Below are positions 14,101 through 22,942 of a stretch of 24,676 nucleotides of DNA, piece after piece. The stretch's first letter is position 1, and every line of letters begins with the position of its first letter. Source of the stretch: a virus; IMG/VR virus record IMGVR_UViG_3300034236_000011, positions 1-24,676 of that record; one strand, 5' to 3'. Both the position numbers and the translations under genes were made by a program. Under the pieces are notes generated by a model. It had not been told where the DNA came from. It worked only from the letters and a program-made list of their open reading frames with translations, and made no database searches.

Positions 14101-16602
14101 TTCAAGCGTCTGCTGGCCACCCGAGTAGAAGACCTGAGCCGCAGTAATCGTATTGGCATCGACAACAGCCGTGCCAACTAGGGGCGCAGAACGCGCACCA
14201 CTACGATTGATCGTATAAACATTGAAGATATAGGTGCCATCAGGTGGGTTCACTAAGTCAGCACTTGTCAGCGTGGTCTTCTCAGTGAGCACTTGCTCAA
14301 CGCCACCATTCACCGAGTAGGTGACGCGGAAGCCGCTGACCTGTGCGCCTGAAGGACGCTGCCAGTTGGCGGTGAGGCTGACGTTCTGACCCTGCACAGC
14401 TTCCGTCACCATGACGCGCAGCAGCGTGTTGTCAGGCGGTAGCAACGGGGTTGGCACGTTGCCCCGCAAAGTCTGATAGACAGTGTTGACGTTGCTCACG
14501 CCATCAGAAGCAGCCCACTTGCCAGTGTCCACTTCCAGTGCGCTGATCGTCACGCGCTCGCCATCGTCGCTGTATTCTACGTTCGTCACGCGATACAGCA
14601 GCGGCAGGGTAACAAGCGTTGCAGCCTCAAGCGCAATGGCGAGGTTGTCTGGCAGACCAGCAGGCAATGCAGCGTCAAGATAGATGGTCGTGACCGAGCC
14701 GCGCTGTGCGAAGTTGTTGGTGACATTGCGCTCTGCAACAATCGTCGGCTTCGTCCAATCCGAGTTCGTTGGCTGCGTCGTGCTCGCAGGATTATACAGC
14801 GGATTCATATAAGCGAACTTGAGCTTGTAGGGAATGTTAAGCTCAAGACGCAAAGGGTCGCGCACGATGATCGACATGCGATCAGCAGCCACAGTGATCG
14901 TGCGACCAGTGGTGCGCTTGGCCTGATCGCCAAGGTGGCCGTCCGCTACGAGGATCGTGGAAAGCTGTTCGATGTTGCGGCCACGACGGTTCGTAGTGAA
15001 GCTGACAAGCCGTGTCTCATTCACAGACGAGCGCAGACGGATCATCAGACGACGCATCGCTTCTTGACGATTGGTGCAGCCCACCAGTGCAATGCTGGAT
15101 GGTTTGTGCCCAATCAGCGCAATGCTGTTATTGTCGTAGAGATGAACCGTATCTTCCTGATAGTCCATCTCGGCATTGAGAAACGTGCCGGTGTAATCGT
15201 TGAAGCGCGAATCCACGTCGCTGTGACTGTAAACAAAGTCACCTTCGATATTGTCAAGCGTGAACAGGTCAACGGGATTGTCAGGCTTATCGACCTTCAT
15301 CCTCCACTGGCCGTCACCTTCGTCCCACGCAAAGCCGCCTACAGCGCCCGCCATGTAGCGAACAAACTCTTCGGCCTTCATCTGCTGGTTGGCAACGACG
15401 TTGAGGCTGTAGCGAGGATGCACGCCGCCCTTGCCGTCAGGCACCATCTCACTGAACCACTTGGACGCTTCCAGCGCATCCCACTTGTTTAGATACGAGC
15501 CGGGTGCGAGCAGGGAAATGCCGCTCAGTTCGTCAGAGATAATGTCATTGATGACCCAAGCCGGATCGTTCGTCCAGCCCTTCGCCCAAGAGCCATCCCA
15601 AATGCCAGCGTTGTAGACGCGGGTCTCAGGGTTGAAGATCGAAGTCGGCGGCACAGAGACGATCTTTGCGTCGGTCTCGACCTCAACGTCAGGCACGCCC
15701 GAAAGTTGGTTCGATGCCTTGCCGTAAATCTGAAGCCAAGAGACGCCGCGCCAATCTTCCTCTTCGCCAATCTCATCCTGATAGACGGCAGCAGCCGACT
15801 CCCAATTGATGTTGCGCTTCTCAAAGATCGGATCAGCGTCAACGCTGTCTTTCTCAACGAGACGGCAGCGAATGTCCCAAGTGCGGTTCGCATACGCGCC
15901 GGTCGAAGGCACCCACATGCGAAGCTCATGCACAGATGGGCTACCCGTCTTGCCGGTGATCTGAAAGGCTCGCTGAGCAGCATAGCCGGTCTGAGCATTC
16001 TGATTATAGGAGTCGTTGAAATAAACTTGAGCGACCAACCCAACAATCGAAGTCTGCATTTGCGTTCCAGCAGGAACACCAGCAGCATAGGCCATAGGAT
16101 TAACCCATGTTGCCGAGCCAGTTGGCTTCATTTCAATTTCAATACTGGCGGTGCCGTTATAGACGCCCTGCTTGTTCTGCGTGAACAGTTGATTGGCAAT
16201 GAAACGCAGGTCGATATAGTCAGGTGCAATGTTGTTGACAGTCTTCGTTACCCACTGCGACGTGCCGTTGGGTGGGTTAGTCAGAGCAAGATTGACAGGC
16301 GTAGGAGCAGCACCAGCACCGAGACGAAGAATAGGCTTCTCAGGGTGGTTGGCAGGGTTGCCGTCCGACATAATAGTGATGAAGCCGGGGAAGTTGCTTT
16401 CACCGTTCTCGCTCTGGACAGCAGTGCCGTCGAGCTTCACAGACTTGAGGCCCTTCGTTGGTCCCTTGATAGGGCCGATGCAGACGCCCATCAGTCCTTC
16501 AAACGTATCCTCGGAACGCAGGTTGTCGGCAGTCTGCACGAAGCTGCTACCGGAGCCGCTGCTCTGTCCACCCTTTGCACCTTTGAAAACCTGAATCGAC
16601 AC
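11146..16602 (-). CDS. Tail tip / host specificity protein, J-like, with a long C-terminal module array
   Basis: This is the central tip protein that closes the tail and binds the host. The start chosen is GTG at 16602 (MSIQVFKGAKGG), with AAGG seven bases upstream; a GTG at 16608 is only one base from that ribosome binding site. About 1818 residues. Residues 1-700 follow lambda J: a GGQSSGSGSSF lead, DGTAVQ, the NQLFTQNKQGVYNG region, and the KVDKPDNPVDLFT region. Then come a fibronectin type III-like domain (SLTANWQRPSGAQVSGFRVT, about 14390-14190), a CBM5/12-like motif (WASNTDYFVGDIF with GVSYMVTADH, about 14060-13970), four A-B-A-B modules (13918-12826), an Ig-like domain (VIKLTADQQAFLFLDN onward), beta-rich domains, a proline linker (YVPPPVTPPPTGG), and a C-terminal domain. 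Length far exceeds lambda J (1132). The C-terminal part is probably the receptor-binding region. Confidence 0.9.
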   Translation of the reverse strand: MSIQVFKGAKGGQSSGSGSSFVQTADNLRSEDTFEGLMGVCIGPIKGPTKGLKSVKLDGTAVQSENGESNFPGFITIMSDGNPANHPEKPILRLGAGAAPTPVNLALTNPPNGTSQWVTKTVNNIAPDYIDLRFIANQLFTQNKQGVYNGTASIEIEMKPTGSATWVNPMAYAAGVPAGTQMQTSIVGLVAQVYFNDSYNQNAQTGYAAQRAFQITGKTGSPSVHELRMWVPSTGAYANRTWDIRCRLVEKDSVDADPIFEKRNINWESAAAVYQDEIGEEEDWRGVSWLQIYGKASNQLSGVPDVEVETDAKIVSVPPTSIFNPETRVYNAGIWDGSWAKGWTNDPAWVINDIISDELSGISLLAPGSYLNKWDALEASKWFSEMVPDGKGGVHPRYSLNVVANQQMKAEEFVRYMAGAVGGFAWDEGDGQWRMKVDKPDNPVDLFTLDNIEGDFVYSHSDVDSRFNDYTGTFLNAEMDYQEDTVHLYDNNSIALIGHKPSSIALVGCTNRQEAMRRLMIRLRSSVNETRLVSFTTNRRGRNIEQLSTILVADGHLGDQAKRTTGRTITVAADRMSIIVRDPLRLELNIPYKLKFAYMNPLYNPASTTQPTNSDWTKPTIVAERNVTNNFAQRGSVTTIYLDAALPAGLPDNLAIALEAATLVTLPLLYRVTNVEYSDDGERVTISALEVDTGKWAASDGVSNVNTVYQTLRGNVPTPLLPPDNTLLRVMVTEAVQGQNVSLTANWQRPSGAQVSGFRVTYSVNGGVEQVLTEKTTLTSADLVNPPDGTYIFNVYTINRSGARSAPLVGTAVVDANTITAAQVFYSGGQQTLEDLRPATPGATRNNPRGAWASNTDYFVGDIFSHQGVSYMVTADHRSTGTVPTFEKIVLFVDRGAPGLNTATVYLYQRKATTPDLPTTAATYTFSSGVLTGHNNGWVRTIPTTNGLPLWVTVASASNDTNSDIIQPNEWAGATILAQDGPPGTGSEGPAGLNVATVFLYRRSPVTTVPTKPTTNLTFTFATGLLSGDLQGWQQTVPTNDGNLLYVTTVTASSADPTDVIPGAEWAAPTVMAQNGAGGSQGLNNAIVYIYQRATNAPTLPTLGVTYTFSSGVVANLNNGWQATIPNDNGLPLWVAVATASNVNTTDTIAATEWTAPQILVASASGSQGPSGISVATVFLYKRAASIPTKPTLNTTLTFQTGVLSGDLQGWTQAVPTVNAANDPLYVTTATAAAAAATDTIAPTEWATPTVMASNGLNGSVIKLTADQQAFLFLDNVAVNPNQLITLTATPQNASETITWTVSPNVTLNGTGNTRTLSLANFGGNLQVTVTAKGNLTNITDTFTIIRTDRSTAAAGADVTSLNTALGDGNRVRFSLMEGGTNGWAPLLAVANNVYFDKQVIDGRAFIVGTTRFGAAGTETASIGTKLAVAPIPVRPFERLSVSAYIGIDAQGQNRAWNFVIWWVDANGNGITNTSIASGTGGTPLLYKPAAFVNVPANAYYAWLEVYAGAGGGPAGDMITYIGEPMVTTAGSSQTVHPNFTPGPGNEMGADVTANSQVTSEYTVTTVTLNANSSGVLDAGQFPVTLALPKVLKGGQLVTTSGDTTYAISGQTPALSGISVDNGAGSPSKGQVTLPNTVTGSGSFTLNIYYKGTLVSAHPVAVAKQNAVYVPPPVTPPPTGGTGSGAAVYMPTNVTAVAGTPAVTAAAPVYVGSGKTLVCNLSAQYSCFGITRSTRLVAKFQYSPAGANSWTDIGPYATGSVTSTDQEGNLNDYGELTMVQSVAPAAGNYDVRLNFYKALTANALRLEPNSDGYANGNG
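12826..13918 (-). repeat. Four tandem ~90-residue modules in A-B-A-B order within the tail tip protein
   Basis: Each module starts near GLN-x-A-x-V-x-L-Y-x-R and ends near EW-x-x-P-x-x-x-A. Approximate limits are A1 13918-13637, B1 13636-13367, A2 13366-13094, and B2 13093-12826. A1 and A2 share TYTFSSGV, NNGW, NGLPLWV and ASN. B1 and B2 share PTKPT, SGDLQGW and LYVTT. A 26-base stretch (CCAGCC to CAGCA) is identical at 12970-12995 and 13504-13529, exactly 534 bases apart. In the A pair, the 14-base AACCCACAACGGCA recurs at 13198 and 13747, 549 bases apart. This points to duplication of a two-module unit. Confidence 0.85.
12893..12910. repeat. (GCA)6 triplet tract inside module B2
   Basis: Six perfect GCA triplets on the plus strand lie in the tail tip gene and fall in the alanine-rich stretch TATAAAAAATDT of the last module. 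Being a triplet tract, changes in copy number would alter length without shifting the frame. Confidence 0.9.
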
Positions 16603-16620
16603 ACGCACACCTTAACGAGA

Positions 16621-17172
16621 CTAGGTGAGAACTCCTATCCTCAAACCTAGCTGCGTGTCTACTTTGGTAATGGCTTGGTTGTCAATCAAGTCGCCAGCTT
16701 GGATGTTCGCACCAGTGATGACGCGGCGCTGCTCAAAGTTCTGACGCATCTCACGGTCAGTAACCTCACGGTCCAGTGCTTCAAGCGCAGCCCATATCAG
16801 GCCCTTGTCTTCTACGCCGTTCTCGCGCAGCGTCTTGGTGATAGGGTCCATGATCCTGCGGCGGCGAGTCCAAGTGTATTGGCCAGTGGCCTGCATCAGA
16901 CGGAAGCTCTGCCACAGTGTTCCCTCACGACGCTCCGAGGGGCCGTTGACGCCAACAATGAACACGTCACCGATGCGATCACGAATAGCCATGCCGGGGC
17001 GCAAGGCCGTAGGGTGCGGCGTGCGGAAGACGTGACGTGGTGCAACGAACACATACGATGGCTGCGACTGCTGTTCAGTCTCAGACAAGATGCCGCGCAC
17101 AAATCCTGTGCCATTATCAATGACTTCAAAGTGATGATAGAAACGCTCACCAACTGTCTTAAGAGAAACCAT
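16621..17172 (-). CDS. Minor tail protein of unknown family, between M-like and J-like genes
   Basis: 183 residues. The start at 17172 lies two bases after the M-like stop (TAA-TC-ATG). The N-terminal 100 residues look beta-rich (ERFYHHFEVIDNGTGFVRGI, YVFVAPRHVF, MAIRDRIGDVFIVGV). The segment GPSERREGTLWQSFRLMQAT, followed by YTWTRRRRIMDP, resembles the small beta-barrel style of phage connector proteins. The C-terminal part is helical, then ends in GANIQAGDLIDNQAITKVDT. It holds no cysteine, so it is not a lambda L-type iron-sulfur tail tip protein, although it takes the place of L/K in the gene order. A tail tip or hub role is inferred from position only. Confidence 0.65.
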   Translation of the reverse strand: MVSLKTVGERFYHHFEVIDNGTGFVRGILSETEQQSQPSYVFVAPRHVFRTPHPTALRPGMAIRDRIGDVFIVGVNGPSERREGTLWQSFRLMQATGQYTWTRRRRIMDPITKTLRENGVEDKGLIWAALEALDREVTDREMRQNFEQRRVITGANIQAGDLIDNQAITKVDTQLGLRIGVLT

Positions 17173-17174
17173 GA

Positions 17175-17573
17175 TTAGTAGCCCGGATTGTGGTGAACGA
17201 AGTTTACTTCAACAGGTTCAATAAAGCCTCCGCTTGCTGGGAGAGCAGCAGGAACAATAACAGGGCTGGCAAACCGTACAAGCATAGTGCCGCGATGAGG
17301 ATGAACCCAATTAAACGGATTCCACGTTTCATGACGCTCATAGAACTCCTCCAATAGTTTGGCGTTGACATCTTGTGACGACGCTACATCATACAAACCG
17401 TTTGTGTTTAGAAACCAGCGTAGGCCGTGCAGCTTCACTCGGAACTTGCGAACATAAGGGGTCGTCGGCTTGGATACGAAAGTCCATCCGTTCATAGTCA
17501 TGGCACTGGTCAGTTCACGCGGAAGCGTTTCTGGCACTTGACCATTAGGACAGAAGTTGAACGTTTCGGCCAT
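17175..17573 (-). CDS. Minor tail protein, lambda M-like
   Basis: The 132-residue product starts in a TAATG overlap with the tape measure stop. The segment KLLEEFYERHETWNPFNWVH followed by PHRGTMLVRFASPV matches the phage minor tail family of lambda M, which has a helix leading to F-x-x-x-x-G-x-x-PF-x-W-x-x-P and a strand with C or F. The C-terminus (GGFIEPVEVNFVHHNPGY) corresponds to the final beta strand of the family. M lies between the tape measure and the tip in the lambda tail, and this gene holds that place here. The match is by pattern only; lambda M is 109 residues. Confidence 0.7.
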   Translation of the reverse strand: MAETFNFCPNGQVPETLPRELTSAMTMNGWTFVSKPTTPYVRKFRVKLHGLRWFLNTNGLYDVASSQDVNAKLLEEFYERHETWNPFNWVHPHRGTMLVRFASPVIVPAALPASGGFIEPVEVNFVHHNPGY

Positions 17574-20500
17574 TAACGAGAATCCCTAGCAACATGCTGA
17601 ATGAGGCGACGTGACTCGCCATTGCTTAGCACGTCGTTCTGCCAAGTGACAAGAACGTCCTGCGGTCCCATCGAAGGCTTCTCGTCAGGCTTGACCATCC
17701 AGACGTTGACCGACTGTTGCGCGGCTACGGCAATAGGCGGCGTGTCCTTCGTGCTGTCAAGCGCAGCAGCACCCCGCTTGTTGAGCTTGTGCATAAAATC
17801 TGTGCCAACGCTCTCGACGGCTGCGCGACGAACGACGAACTCTTTCTTCGACAGCTTAGCAAGCGTGCTGTCGCGCATATCGTGGCCACCCATTACTTGA
17901 CCGCCGCCAGCAAAGCCGGGAACTTGACCACCATGATAGCCAGCGAATGACGGCACAAGACTAGCAACAGAACTGGAGTCGATATTGACCGGACCAGCGT
18001 TGCTTGCCGAGAAGGGATCACCACCAAGCGAACCGCCGAAGATGCTGAACATCAGGCTGATGATCTTGGTCGCAATGATCTTCGTCACGATCTGTGTGAT
18101 CGCGCTCATGATCGCCTTGGCAAATCCACCAATAGCACCAAGCACACTCTGCGAACCGCTGATGATACCGCTGAACATATTCTGGAAAGCGTCACCGATA
18201 GTCGTGATGCCGCCCAACATCTCACCGTTCAGCGTCTGCGTGAACGTTTGATTCATGTTGTTCATTTCTTTGTAGGCAGCAATCGCCTGACTGACGCCCT
18301 GACTTAAAGTCTGTGGCAGCAAGCCCTCAACACCAAGCGAAGCAGCCAGCGCCTCACGCGTTGTGCGAAGGTTGGCGAGGTTGTTGTTGGTCTCTTCGAT
18401 CTGTGCGTTGATACGGTCGAGGTCGAGGCCGCTAGTTTTCTCAGCACGCGACTTCAAATCTGCAAGCGCAGCTTCCTCACCAGCGATACGACCCGGAAGC
18501 TGCTGCAACTCGGCACGCTGCGCGCCCTCTTGGGCTTGTGCTACGCGGGCGTCAGCAAGAATGCGCGTCTGCTCTGGCACACGGTTACGCATCGTATAGT
18601 TGTTCAGCCCTGACGCGCTCGCCTGTGCGATTGCGAGGGTATTCTGTGATGGCTTCAGCGAAGCCTCAAAGGACTCCTGCACACGCTTCACGGTAGCCTT
18701 GAAACTCTTGAGCAAGCCGTCAGTGATCTGCCGCTGATAGGCTTCAATGTTCTGCGCGATAGCCTGATCGACTTGAGCCATCTTCGCTTGCCAGCGAGGG
18801 TCAGATGTATTGGCGATACCAGCCGAAGCCAGTTCGTTGCCAGCGATGTCCTTGAGGTTCTGATTGACGCGCTCCAACGCCTTCTGTGCGCTTGCAGCAG
18901 CAGCGTCAAAGGTCTCGCTGGTAGTGGCCGTGGCCATCTGCTTCAGGGACTCGGCAAGCCCCTTGCGATCAAGCTCAAGCTGCGCCTGATCCATCGCCGT
19001 GTCATACTGGAACTGCTCGCTGGCACCACGGCTTTCGCTACCCGGCTTGATGCGATTCTGACCGGGCAGGGTGTTGCCATGAAGGTGCGGAGCGGTGCCG
19101 TTGTTCTTGCCTCGCCCATTCTCATACTTCACATAAACGTCGATGCCGTAGGCACGCTTAAACTCGGCACGAACAGCTTCCTCAAGCTGCTCACCGCGAG
19201 CATCGCTGATCGCTCCGGTCCTCACGTCGCGGGCGATACCACCCGGCTTGGAGTGAGAGGATGTATCAGCAGTAGCGCGGGTCTTGCCCCGGCGATGCAA
19301 GTCATTCTGCTCGGCGGCAGTGCGCTGTCCGCTACCAAGCGGCATACCAGTGACGCGAGCAAGCACTTCGTCAAACTGTGCCTGTGTGATCGCTGGCCCC
19401 TTAGCAGCTTCGCTATCAGCGCGACGTGCTTCGGCACCCGCCCTACGCTCCTGCTGCGTGCGCTCGCGTGCGAGCTTCTTGCCGGTCGCCACTTCCTCTG
19501 CCGTAGCGGAATTAAGAGCACGAAGCTGCGTGCGAAAGCTGGTAACTTCCTGCTGCATCCCAAGCAGGTAGGTGCGGTTCTCACCAGCGTTAGGATTTTG
19601 GGCAAGCCTACGATTGATGAGGGTGTCCATCTCGTTGAGAATGGCGTTGCCCTGTCCAGTGAGCCTACGCTTCTCAGGCGAACCGTTGGTTTGCGAACCA
19701 AGCTGCTCAATGATGGCCGAGATATTTGTATAGCCGGTGTTCAGTTGAGCACCTGCTCCGGTCTGACCAGCGCGAGCCGCACCAAGAGCAGGAGCAATAG
19801 CACCAAGCTGCGCGGTAGATTGTGCGTAGGTTCCGGCAGGATTGAGACCACGCGACAACACATTGGCAACAGATTGATTGGTCTTTCCAAGACGCTCAAC
19901 AGCAGCCGAAAGAATACCCAAGTTAGCCGTGAACGCCTGACTACCAACTTCGCTATTATACAGACCCTTTACCGCGCCGCGCTCTTGCGGGTTGAGAGCC
20001 GCCATGACTTCGGCGTTGTTGTTGATCTGATAAAGATTAGTCCGCAAGTTGCTGCGGGACTCACGTGACTGCTGGCCAAGCTGTAGCTGCTGGACCTGAA
20101 GCTCGACACCCATAAGGCGCAACTGCTCAAGCCGATACCGACGAGCAGCCTGCACAAGATCATCGTAACGATTGCCCGTTACGGTCAACTGATTGGCAAG
20201 ACCAACGAAGCGCGACGTAAGAGTAGCAGTCTCCGCAGCAGAGCGTGTGTCGTTGTTCCGCAGAGTATCCTTCTGCGTGATGAGACGAATAAGCTCCTTG
20301 TCGAGTTCAGTAACCCGCTGCTTGTGCTCATCAATCTTACCGCTGGTCTCGTTGATCTGCGTGCCGAGACGCTCCGAAGCAGCACTAGCTCCGTCGCTGC
20401 TCTTCTGAATATCAACGAACCACTGAGCAACACTATCGTTCGTAGAGACGAGAGAGATCAGGCTATTGAGACCACCAGCCAAACCTTCGGTGTTGCTGTA

Positions 20501-22942
20501 GCCGCCAGTGATGTCCATTTCATAGAACTTCTCCTGACCCTTGTCACGACGACCCTGACGCTCGTCTAACAACTTCTCGGACTGCACAAGCTTATCGCTG
20601 ATCCAACGGAGAGTATTCTCCATCTGACTGACGACGCCCTGCATATCTTCTGTAAACTGCTGGCCGACGATGTTCTTGAACCGCTGCCACTGAGCCGTGA
20701 CCGAGTTCATCGCACGCTCGTTAGCTACCAACGCAGCCGTCGAATACGAGAACGACAACTGCAACTGGTCAGCCACGTCCACGTTGTTCTTCGCGGTCAG
20801 GTAGAACGCAGCAGCGCGGGTCTCAAGACCAGCGTAAGCCTGTGAGGCACCGAAGCCAGCGTTACGCAGCGTGTCGAGCACAGCAGGCAAGCCACGCACG
20901 CTCACGTCAATGTCAGCCGAGGTTAGCTTGAGAAGCGTAAGCTGCTCGGTGAGCTTCTTGCTTGGGTCCTGCAAGTCCACAAGGAACTGACGGAAGCCGG
21001 TGCCGATGGTGGAACCGCTCTTGATACCAGCCTGTGCGACGGAACCAACAGTGGCAAGCAACTGCTCAAGGCTGATGTTCTGCTCGTATGCGGTGGCACC
21101 GACATACTGGATGGCCTGACCAACCTGCTGCACCGTCAACTTGGTGCGGTTCAGAGCTTCAGTCATCAGGTCAGCAACGCGGCTGCTCTCGCTGGCCGAC
21201 AACTGGAACGATCCAAGGGCCGACGTGACAAGCTGCACAGCTTCCTCAGGCGTGGAACCTGATGCGGTAGCGAGCGTGGTGACAGATGCCAGCACCTTCT
21301 GCATGTCACCAGCGGCGACACCAGCCTGTGCGAGGGTCTGTGAAATCTTGATAAGATCAGTCGTGGCGAACCGCGACGTTTCACCGATAGCGAAGATCGA
21401 CCCACGCAGCGTTTGCATCTGCGTATCGGTCGCATTGGCAATGGCCTGTAGCTTGACCATCTCGTCTTCGATTTCGATGGTGTTCGACAGACCGGATTGT
21501 GCCGCGTTGAACGCGCCGTAAGCCGCACCAGCAGCCGCTCCGTAAACTCCGGTGCGTGCGATAGCTGAGACAGCGTAGCCGGGTGACAGGATGCGCTTAA
21601 GCGGGTTCTCTTTCTCAGGACCGGGCGCACCTCGCGCAGCTTCGCGTGCATCTTGAGCCGCACGACGGCTGGCTGCGGCAATCTGACGCTCAATAGCAGC
21701 AACGCGAGCGTCCTCAATACCAAGCAGGCGTTGAGCAGCGACTTGCTGCTGACCAACGGCACCCTTGAGAGCGTTCTGTGCAATAAGCTGACGACCCAAG
21801 GCAGCATTCAAAGCCTGCTGCGGACCAAGCGAAGCAATGGCATCCGTCGCATAGCGATTGGCCAGCATCTTCTGACTGCGACCGCTAAGGTTTGCATCGC
21901 CAGCAGCAGCCCGCTCGTCGGCCTTCTTCACGCGCTCGGCGGCAGCAGCCAGTTGGTTCTCCTTGGCGACCATACGCTCAATGGCAGCGAGCTTGGCACG
22001 CGCAAGGTCGAGACTTTGCAGGGCAGTAACACGCTCACGCTCGGAAGCGGCGTTCAGCAAGTTCTGCGTGGCTAGGGTCTGCGCGTCAACAGCACGGCTG
22101 CGTGCGTTGGATATACCGTAAATCTGCACGTCACGCTGCGCGGCAGCAGGCGCAAGGGCCTTCTGTGTCTTGTTGTCGAGACCGGACATGCGACGATTAG
22201 CCGCTTCAAAGGTCCGCATGTTCTGCTCAAGAGCTTGGCCACGCGCCTTCTCCATCGCAATAAGCTGTGCCAGTGCGCGAAGCTGCTCGGGGTTCGTCTC
22301 GGTCTTCTGCGCCTGACGAAATATCTGCATCTTGTTCATGTTGTCAACACGCGCACGCGTCAGAGCATTGGAATCCTGAATGCTCTTGGCGTTTGCAACA
22401 GCTTCGTCACGCGCTGCGCTGATACGCGAAGCACGGATGAGCTTCTGAGTTTCAATCTCCTGCTGCACCCGGCGACGATTATTTTCTGCAACGATGCGGG
22501 CACCCTCACGCTCGTCAGCAGCAATACGCTGAGTAGTCTCACGGCTGGCCGCTTGACGATCCTTGGCTTCCTTTAGCGTAAAGGCGCGGGCTTCGTCATA
22601 GCCCTTCTTGCGAAGCTCGGCCTGCTCCCGAAGGGCACCCTTAACAACACGATCAGTGTCCTTGACCGCATTGGCTTCGGCCTTGAGGGCAGCAGTATAG
22701 TCTCGGTCTCGGGTAGCCTTGGGCGTGCTGACTGCACGCAGACCATTCATCGCATCGCGCAATGACTTGACGTTGGCGTCGAGGGTCTTGTTGAGGTCAG
22801 CTACGGTCTTGTAGCTGTCCTTCTGAATGTTGGTGATTGTCTTCTGGATAGCATCAACGCGACGTTGAAAAATATCCATAGCCGAAAAGAGCGGCTTGCC
22901 GTCAGCGTCTAAAACGACATCTTGTTCATATGGTTTCGCCAT
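17573..22942 (-). CDS. Tape measure protein with embedded M15-peptidase-like domain
   Basis: Sets tail length and passes into the host at infection. Of 1789 residues, 1-445 are a long charged helix (NIQKDSYKTVADLNKTLDAN onward, many Arg, Ala and Glu). At about 448-490 a Gly/Ala-rich hydrophobic segment begins (SPGYAVSAIARTGVYGAAAG). Residues 490-720 match the TP901-type tape measure domain (ALGSFQLSASESSRVADLMT, QAIQYVGATAYEQNISLEQL). At about 1183-1290 lies an M15-like segment with SGQRTAAEQNDL, SSHSKPGGIARDV and PHLHG. Residues 1600-1660 are hydrophobic (IMSAITQIVTKIIATKIISL). The end, with GGGQVMGGHDMRDSTL and KKEFVVRRAAVE, is the typical tape measure C-terminus. The ATG at 22942 sits inside an 11-bp inverted repeat, with AGGATAGG as ribosome binding site. 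A TAATG overlap leads to the M-like gene. Confidence 0.93.
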   Translation of the reverse strand: MAKPYEQDVVLDADGKPLFSAMDIFQRRVDAIQKTITNIQKDSYKTVADLNKTLDANVKSLRDAMNGLRAVSTPKATRDRDYTAALKAEANAVKDTDRVVKGALREQAELRKKGYDEARAFTLKEAKDRQAASRETTQRIAADEREGARIVAENNRRRVQQEIETQKLIRASRISAARDEAVANAKSIQDSNALTRARVDNMNKMQIFRQAQKTETNPEQLRALAQLIAMEKARGQALEQNMRTFEAANRRMSGLDNKTQKALAPAAAQRDVQIYGISNARSRAVDAQTLATQNLLNAASERERVTALQSLDLARAKLAAIERMVAKENQLAAAAERVKKADERAAAGDANLSGRSQKMLANRYATDAIASLGPQQALNAALGRQLIAQNALKGAVGQQQVAAQRLLGIEDARVAAIERQIAAASRRAAQDAREAARGAPGPEKENPLKRILSPGYAVSAIARTGVYGAAAGAAYGAFNAAQSGLSNTIEIEDEMVKLQAIANATDTQMQTLRGSIFAIGETSRFATTDLIKISQTLAQAGVAAGDMQKVLASVTTLATASGSTPEEAVQLVTSALGSFQLSASESSRVADLMTEALNRTKLTVQQVGQAIQYVGATAYEQNISLEQLLATVGSVAQAGIKSGSTIGTGFRQFLVDLQDPSKKLTEQLTLLKLTSADIDVSVRGLPAVLDTLRNAGFGASQAYAGLETRAAAFYLTAKNNVDVADQLQLSFSYSTAALVANERAMNSVTAQWQRFKNIVGQQFTEDMQGVVSQMENTLRWISDKLVQSEKLLDERQGRRDKGQEKFYEMDITGGYSNTEGLAGGLNSLISLVSTNDSVAQWFVDIQKSSDGASAASERLGTQINETSGKIDEHKQRVTELDKELIRLITQKDTLRNNDTRSAAETATLTSRFVGLANQLTVTGNRYDDLVQAARRYRLEQLRLMGVELQVQQLQLGQQSRESRSNLRTNLYQINNNAEVMAALNPQERGAVKGLYNSEVGSQAFTANLGILSAAVERLGKTNQSVANVLSRGLNPAGTYAQSTAQLGAIAPALGAARAGQTGAGAQLNTGYTNISAIIEQLGSQTNGSPEKRRLTGQGNAILNEMDTLINRRLAQNPNAGENRTYLLGMQQEVTSFRTQLRALNSATAEEVATGKKLARERTQQERRAGAEARRADSEAAKGPAITQAQFDEVLARVTGMPLGSGQRTAAEQNDLHRRGKTRATADTSSHSKPGGIARDVRTGAISDARGEQLEEAVRAEFKRAYGIDVYVKYENGRGKNNGTAPHLHGNTLPGQNRIKPGSESRGASEQFQYDTAMDQAQLELDRKGLAESLKQMATATTSETFDAAAASAQKALERVNQNLKDIAGNELASAGIANTSDPRWQAKMAQVDQAIAQNIEAYQRQITDGLLKSFKATVKRVQESFEASLKPSQNTLAIAQASASGLNNYTMRNRVPEQTRILADARVAQAQEGAQRAELQQLPGRIAGEEAALADLKSRAEKTSGLDLDRINAQIEETNNNLANLRTTREALAASLGVEGLLPQTLSQGVSQAIAAYKEMNNMNQTFTQTLNGEMLGGITTIGDAFQNMFSGIISGSQSVLGAIGGFAKAIMSAITQIVTKIIATKIISLMFSIFGGSLGGDPFSASNAGPVNIDSSSVASLVPSFAGYHGGQVPGFAGGGQVMGGHDMRDSTLAKLSKKEFVVRRAAVESVGTDFMHKLNKRGAAALDSTKDTPPIAVAAQQSVNVWMVKPDEKPSMGPQDVLVTWQNDVLSNGESRRLIQHVARDSR

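Noticed and set aside
16603-16608. GTG at 16608 as start of the J-like gene
   Set aside because: It is only one base from the AAGG ribosome binding site. The in-frame GTG at 16602 has a seven-base spacing and gives the usual MSIQVFKGAKGG start.
15706-16650. Plus-strand open frame (314 codons) opposite the J-like gene
   Set aside because: Antisense shadow of a well-supported tail tip domain. The composition is patchy and no motif is seen.
18773-20068. Long plus-strand open frame (431 codons) opposite the tape measure gene
   Set aside because: It is fully antisense to a clear tape measure coding region and has no ribosome binding site or recognisable domain. Long antisense frames are common opposite GC-biased, alanine- and glutamine-rich genes.
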